A stretch of 27,142 bases of DNA from Gracilimonas sp035704785 (lineage in GTDB: Bacteria; Bacteroidota; Rhodothermia; Balneolales; Balneolaceae): NCBI RefSeq assembly GCF_035704785.1, contig NZ_DASSWP010000045.1, forward strand, positions 1 through 27,142. Reading direction: 5' to 3'. This document shows, in pieces, positions 24,014 through 27,142 of the stretch. Position 1 is the first letter of the stretch; each line of letters starts with the position of its first letter. The notes under the pieces were generated by a model. The model worked only from the letters and a program-made list of their open reading frames with translations, did not search any database and was not told where the DNA came from. Made by a program: the position numbers and the translations under genes.

Positions 24014-25876
24014 TCATAAAAAAGCACTCGCACTCGAGCCCTTATCATTATTTTTCTTCAAAAATGTCAGCCGATACTCGGTTCCTTCTTCAGAAATAAT
24101 ATCAATCTTAGAGTCCATCTGCTCCGAATAAGCCGTTACTAATGTGGTTCCCAAAGTTGGACTTTCCTCAAATACAAAACCCTCCGGTAAACCAATCCCG
24201 TCATCTTTTATTTTTAAGTTCATTTTATCTCCGGCATTCTTCAATTCCACCAAAATATCACCTTCCTCTCTTCCCTCAAAAGCATATTTATAAGCATTCG
24301 AAACCAGTTCATTAATGATCAAAGCTAGTGGTATAGCCTGATTGATATTTATCTTAACGGTATCAACATCTAACTGAAGCGTAATATTTTTGCTTTTATC
24401 ATACAGTTTATCTTTCAGGACTTTCAAGAATACATTCAGAAAATTCCCAAAATTAATCTCATTAAAATTCTTTGCTTTATACAGCTCTTCATGAATCAAA
24501 GCCATCGACTTAACCCGCAAATGATTGTTCGATAGAACCTGTTTTACTTCCTCATTTTCCGAAATAAATTCTTCTAACTGCAAAAACCCTGAAATAACAG
24601 CCAGATTATTCTTTACGCGATGGTGCACCTCTCCAAGCAGGACATCTTTTTCTGTAAGCAGTATTTCCAGTTTATTTTGATACTCCCGCATATTTCTGAT
24701 GCTTTCACCGGTTCCAAGTAAGTAGCGTTGCCCATTACTTTCAATAGTAGCAGCATTGAACAGGAATGGTTCTGTTGTCCCATCCTTTTTAACCAGGTCT
24801 GCTTCTAACGTGATCTTAGATCCACCTTTTGTTTTTTGTATCTGTTCGCTTACCCGCTCATAATCTTCCTCACCAAAAAACTCCAAAGGATTCAATTGCT
24901 TCACCTCTTCATCAGAGTATCCGGTATTTTTGGTCATATTCTTATTCCACCTCATAAGCTGCAGCTGCTCATCGAACATATAAAAATCGATCGGGAGTGA
25001 ATTTATGATCGCATCATTGAATCTTTTCTCTTGCTTTAGATCATTTTCAATGGTCTTTCTTTTGGTGATATCCTGAACCGTAATGAGCCACTTCCCATAT
25101 TTTTTTATCGTACTTATTTCCAAATGTATATTGTCACCATCTTTTCCATGCACAGATGTTTCTATATGGAATGGCTCTTTAGCTCCACTTTTATCCCATT
25201 CCTTTAACGTCCTCATGTAGTCTCCTTCCTGAAACAGATCTTCCAGTTTCACCTGACGTTTGGTCTCAAACAGGTCTTGAAAGAGCTTACCTTTATTCCG
25301 GTTTACAGAGATAATGGAACGGTCTTTAGGATTTGCTATCAACATTAATTCAACCGAAGCCTCCAGAAAAGAAGTTAGCCTTGCCAGATCGCTGTTCTTT
25401 TTTCTGAGCTCAAGCCGTGATTCAACCTCTTTCGAAAGAGTTCGTAAAGCTTCTAATTGTTGAGGGGACAGTTTTTTAGGTTCTTGCCCGAGTACACAAA
25501 TAGTACCCAAATTATGTTCTTCAAGGGTGATATTAACTCCAGCATAAAACCGTATTCCGGGATCTTTGACTACAAAATCAAAATTACTGAATCGATCATC
25601 TTTGGCGGTGTCTTGTACTACCATGTACCGATCATTTTGAATGGTGTGGTAACAGAAACTTACTTCTTTTGGAGTCTCCTTGATCTCATTCCCATAGTTG
25701 GCTTTGCTCCAGGTTCGATCATTATCTATAAAATTAATTTTAGCAAAGGGCACATCACAAATCTGGGCCGCCAGTTTTGCTAAATTATCAAATTCGGATT
25801 CTTCTGCTGTATCTAAAATATCATAAGATGACAGAGTCTCTATTCTTTTTTGTTCTTTATCTTCAAATCCGGCCAT
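24014..25876 (-). CDS. Sensor histidine kinase (GAF-PAS-PAS-HisKA_2-HATPase)
   Basis: A 620-residue kinase with no membrane segment, so probably a cytoplasmic sensor. A GAF domain fills about 24-150 (FAKINFIDNDRTWSKANYG). Two PAS-like regions occupy about 165-275 and 285-395; the second contains YMFDEQLQLMRWNKNMTKNTGYSDEEV and ends in RYLLGTGESIRNMREY. A HisKA_2 dimerisation domain carries EVHHRVKNNL, with the likely phosphorylated residue His419 (His418 is adjacent). An HATPase domain covers about 500-610, with INELVSNAYKYAF and DDGIGLPEG. No response regulator gene is adjacent, so it is an orphan in this window. The sensed signal is unknown. Confidence 0.9.
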   Translation of the reverse strand: MAGFEDKEQKRIETLSSYDILDTAEESEFDNLAKLAAQICDVPFAKINFIDNDRTWSKANYGNEIKETPKEVSFCYHTIQNDRYMVVQDTAKDDRFSNFDFVVKDPGIRFYAGVNITLEEHNLGTICVLGQEPKKLSPQQLEALRTLSKEVESRLELRKKNSDLARLTSFLEASVELMLIANPKDRSIISVNRNKGKLFQDLFETKRQVKLEDLFQEGDYMRTLKEWDKSGAKEPFHIETSVHGKDGDNIHLEISTIKKYGKWLITVQDITKRKTIENDLKQEKRFNDAIINSLPIDFYMFDEQLQLMRWNKNMTKNTGYSDEEVKQLNPLEFFGEEDYERVSEQIQKTKGGSKITLEADLVKKDGTTEPFLFNAATIESNGQRYLLGTGESIRNMREYQNKLEILLTEKDVLLGEVHHRVKNNLAVISGFLQLEEFISENEEVKQVLSNNHLRVKSMALIHEELYKAKNFNEINFGNFLNVFLKVLKDKLYDKSKNITLQLDVDTVKININQAIPLALIINELVSNAYKYAFEGREEGDILVELKNAGDKMNLKIKDDGIGLPEGFVFEESPTLGTTLVTAYSEQMDSKIDIISEEGTEYRLTFLKKNNDKGSSASAFL

Positions 25877-25955
25877 ACGTAACGTAATTATTTAGACTCA
25901 AAACTAACCAATTTTTGCGGGTGATTCACTATTTAAATAAAACTGAAATGATCTG

Positions 25956-26813
25956 CTAAGGATCGATAAGGCTATCCATTAACTGCTTATAAAGTAATGT
26001 ATCAGGATTCGACAGGTTTTTAGTTTTCTGAATAGTGCTATCCTGAATTATCAGAGAATCAAATCGTATTAAAGAATCAGGAAATGCAGTTAAACTGTCC
26101 GGTAATTCTCTGGGCAGAAATTGAATTCCACTAAGTTGTTCCATGTTTCTTAAGATCCAGTCACTGCGGTTTAACACATAATCGGATGCCGGTTCCGGTT
26201 CTATGATCTTTGGATTTGGAAGTACCGTCACCATTCGGGCAGATTCTTTGGGAGTCAATGCCGAAACAGGTTTTCCGTAGTAGAAGTCAGCGGCGGTGCC
26301 AACTCCGAACATTCCCGGACCAAATTCTGCAATATTGAAATACACTTCCATGATCCGGTCTTTGGTCCAAAAAAGTTCGATAAGTACCGCAATTCCGGCT
26401 TCTAATGCTTTCCTGAAATAGTTTTGGGCAGGTGATAGAAATAGATTTTTTGCAACCTGCTGAGTAATAGTGCTTGCTCCGCGAACCCTCCCGCTTTGTT
26501 CTTTTTCTTCCATAGCATCTTCGATGGCTGCAGGATCCAATCCCCAATGCTCATAGAACCGCTGGTCTTCGGATGCGATCAATGCCAGTTTTAAATGATC
26601 GGGAAGTTCTTCATCCGGAACCCAGGTTTCTCTCAGGCTATATCTTTCTTTACCTAACTCTTCCCAGTCTTCCTGCAGGGTAAATGCTGTGAAGGGTGGA
26701 TTCACCCACCGAAGGACAAGGATCAAAAAACAAAACCAAAACGACCAGCCGAGTAGTACCCCGGTCGTGATCTTTCCGTATTTTTTCCAAGGATTTGATG
26801 CACGCTCTTCCAT
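25956..26813 (-). CDS. mtgA: Monofunctional biosynthetic peptidoglycan transglycosylase
   Basis: MtgA polymerises lipid II into glycan strands without a transpeptidase domain. The 285-residue protein has a membrane anchor at about 15-36 (ITTGVLLGWSFWFCFLILVL), then a GT51 domain with catalytic Glu82 in SEDQRFYEHWG, RGASTITQQVAKNLFL, and the second catalytic Glu156 in MEVYFNIAEFGPG. The last about 60 residues (a Ser/Asp-rich stretch ending MDSLIDP) extend beyond the usual about 240-residue enzyme and have no recognised domain. It lies 79 bases upstream of the histidine kinase on the same strand, with the hairpin-rich tail region upstream of its start. Confidence 0.93.
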   Translation of the reverse strand: MEERASNPWKKYGKITTGVLLGWSFWFCFLILVLRWVNPPFTAFTLQEDWEELGKERYSLRETWVPDEELPDHLKLALIASEDQRFYEHWGLDPAAIEDAMEEKEQSGRVRGASTITQQVAKNLFLSPAQNYFRKALEAGIAVLIELFWTKDRIMEVYFNIAEFGPGMFGVGTAADFYYGKPVSALTPKESARMVTVLPNPKIIEPEPASDYVLNRSDWILRNMEQLSGIQFLPRELPDSLTAFPDSLIRFDSLIIQDSTIQKTKNLSNPDTLLYKQLMDSLIDP

Positions 26814-26897
26814 AAGCCAAAGGTATCAAATTTTGGAAAAGAAACTGACTTTTGATGAATTTGTTTCTTAGAAATGCTTGGATTGTTATAAAACCGG

Positions 26898-26914
26898 GGC
26901 GTATGTGATACGCC
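26898..26914. repeat. Short perfect hairpin upstream of mtgA
   Basis: GGCGTAT (26898-26904) and ATACGCC (26908-26914) form a 7-bp stem around GTG. Followed by TTTACC on the plus strand and by a short T run only after four bases on the minus strand, it is a weak terminator at best for an unseen gene to the right. Confidence 0.45.
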
Positions 26915-26939
26915 TTTACCAATGTTTCTCCCTTAAATC

Positions 26940-27121
26940 ACATCTCCCTGTAAATGATCAGAGATCATTTACGGTCCCTCTTCCAAGAGGGAATTCTCTT
27001 TACCAAATTTAGGGTGATTTTTTCAACTTCAAATTCTTGTACTACTCTAGATCCTGAATTAAAGAATTCTCCCTTTGAAGGGAGACCGGTTAAAAGCTTC
27101 AGCTTGAAACCAGAGGGATGT
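26940..27121. repeat. Two inverted copies of a hairpin-bearing repeat unit
   Basis: The left unit (26940-27002) and right unit (27062-27121, inverted) share the order ACATC, CCCT, a variable hairpin, CGGTC, a CCC/GGG hairpin around TTC or TTCAA, then GAATTCT and TTTA. The left unit's variable hairpin has a perfect 10-bp stem (26950-26972); the right one has a 5-bp stem (AAGCT/AGCTT, 27095-27106). The CCC/GGG hairpins are perfect 8-bp stems at 26975-26992 and 27068-27085. The rest of 26814-27142 contains no recognised gene. The arrangement resembles a REPIN or small MITE-type element, but no transposase is attached and the genomic copy number is unknown. Confidence 0.6.
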
Positions 27122-27142
27122 ACGTGGTTTATTCAGATTCTG

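Overview
The window looks like a piece of chromosome from a Gram-negative, AT-leaning bacterium close to Bacteroidota/Balneolota (Gracilimonas- or Balneola-like). This is inferred from the gene families (SPOR lipoprotein, DUF5683 next to parAB, HisKA_2 kinase, S9 peptidase with TolB-type propeller), the weak Shine-Dalgarno sites and several TTG starts. It is not proven by a marker gene.

Layout. Positions 1-2686 hold the 3' part of a DUF427 gene and a secreted S9 prolyl-oligopeptidase-type peptidase, followed by an unusual inverted array of heptads. Positions 2931-6445 hold two convergent cation/proton antiporters (KefB-like and NhaP2-like), both with RCK/TrkA-type regulatory domains. Positions 6747-7432 hold a small membrane protein with a clear terminator and a DUF1761 membrane protein. 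Positions 7641-12035 form a tight plus-strand operon: deoC, a REP-associated tyrosine transposase (RAYT), a full aldehyde dehydrogenase, a half-length aldehyde dehydrogenase pseudo-domain and a SPOR lipoprotein. A SpoIIE/RsbU-type phosphatase follows.

From 13350 to 23079 every gene is on the minus strand. In transcription order they are uvrC, an ECF sigma factor with its probable membrane anti-sigma partner, then parA-parB-DUF5683-LOG, a TPR periplasmic protein with its own terminator, and transketolase. A 141-base gap upstream of parA carries two DnaA-box matches beside a very AT-rich stretch. The right end holds an RluA-type pseudouridine synthase, a GAF/PAS histidine kinase, a monofunctional peptidoglycan transglycosylase, and a 329-base tail full of hairpins arranged as two inverted copies of a repeat.

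Functionally, deoC and the aldehyde dehydrogenases fit deoxyribose-phosphate breakdown (acetaldehyde disposal), with transketolase handling pentose phosphates nearby. parAB with DUF5683 is a chromosome-segregation cluster. The two antiporters cover K+/Na+ and pH homeostasis.

The most unusual items are a perfect 38-bp palindrome inside the RAYT coding sequence, the RAYT sitting as an in-line operon member between deoC and ALDH, an apparently split ALDH16-like enzyme, the inverted heptad array at 2685-2857, the inverted hairpin repeats at 26940-27121, and the DnaA boxes upstream of parA.
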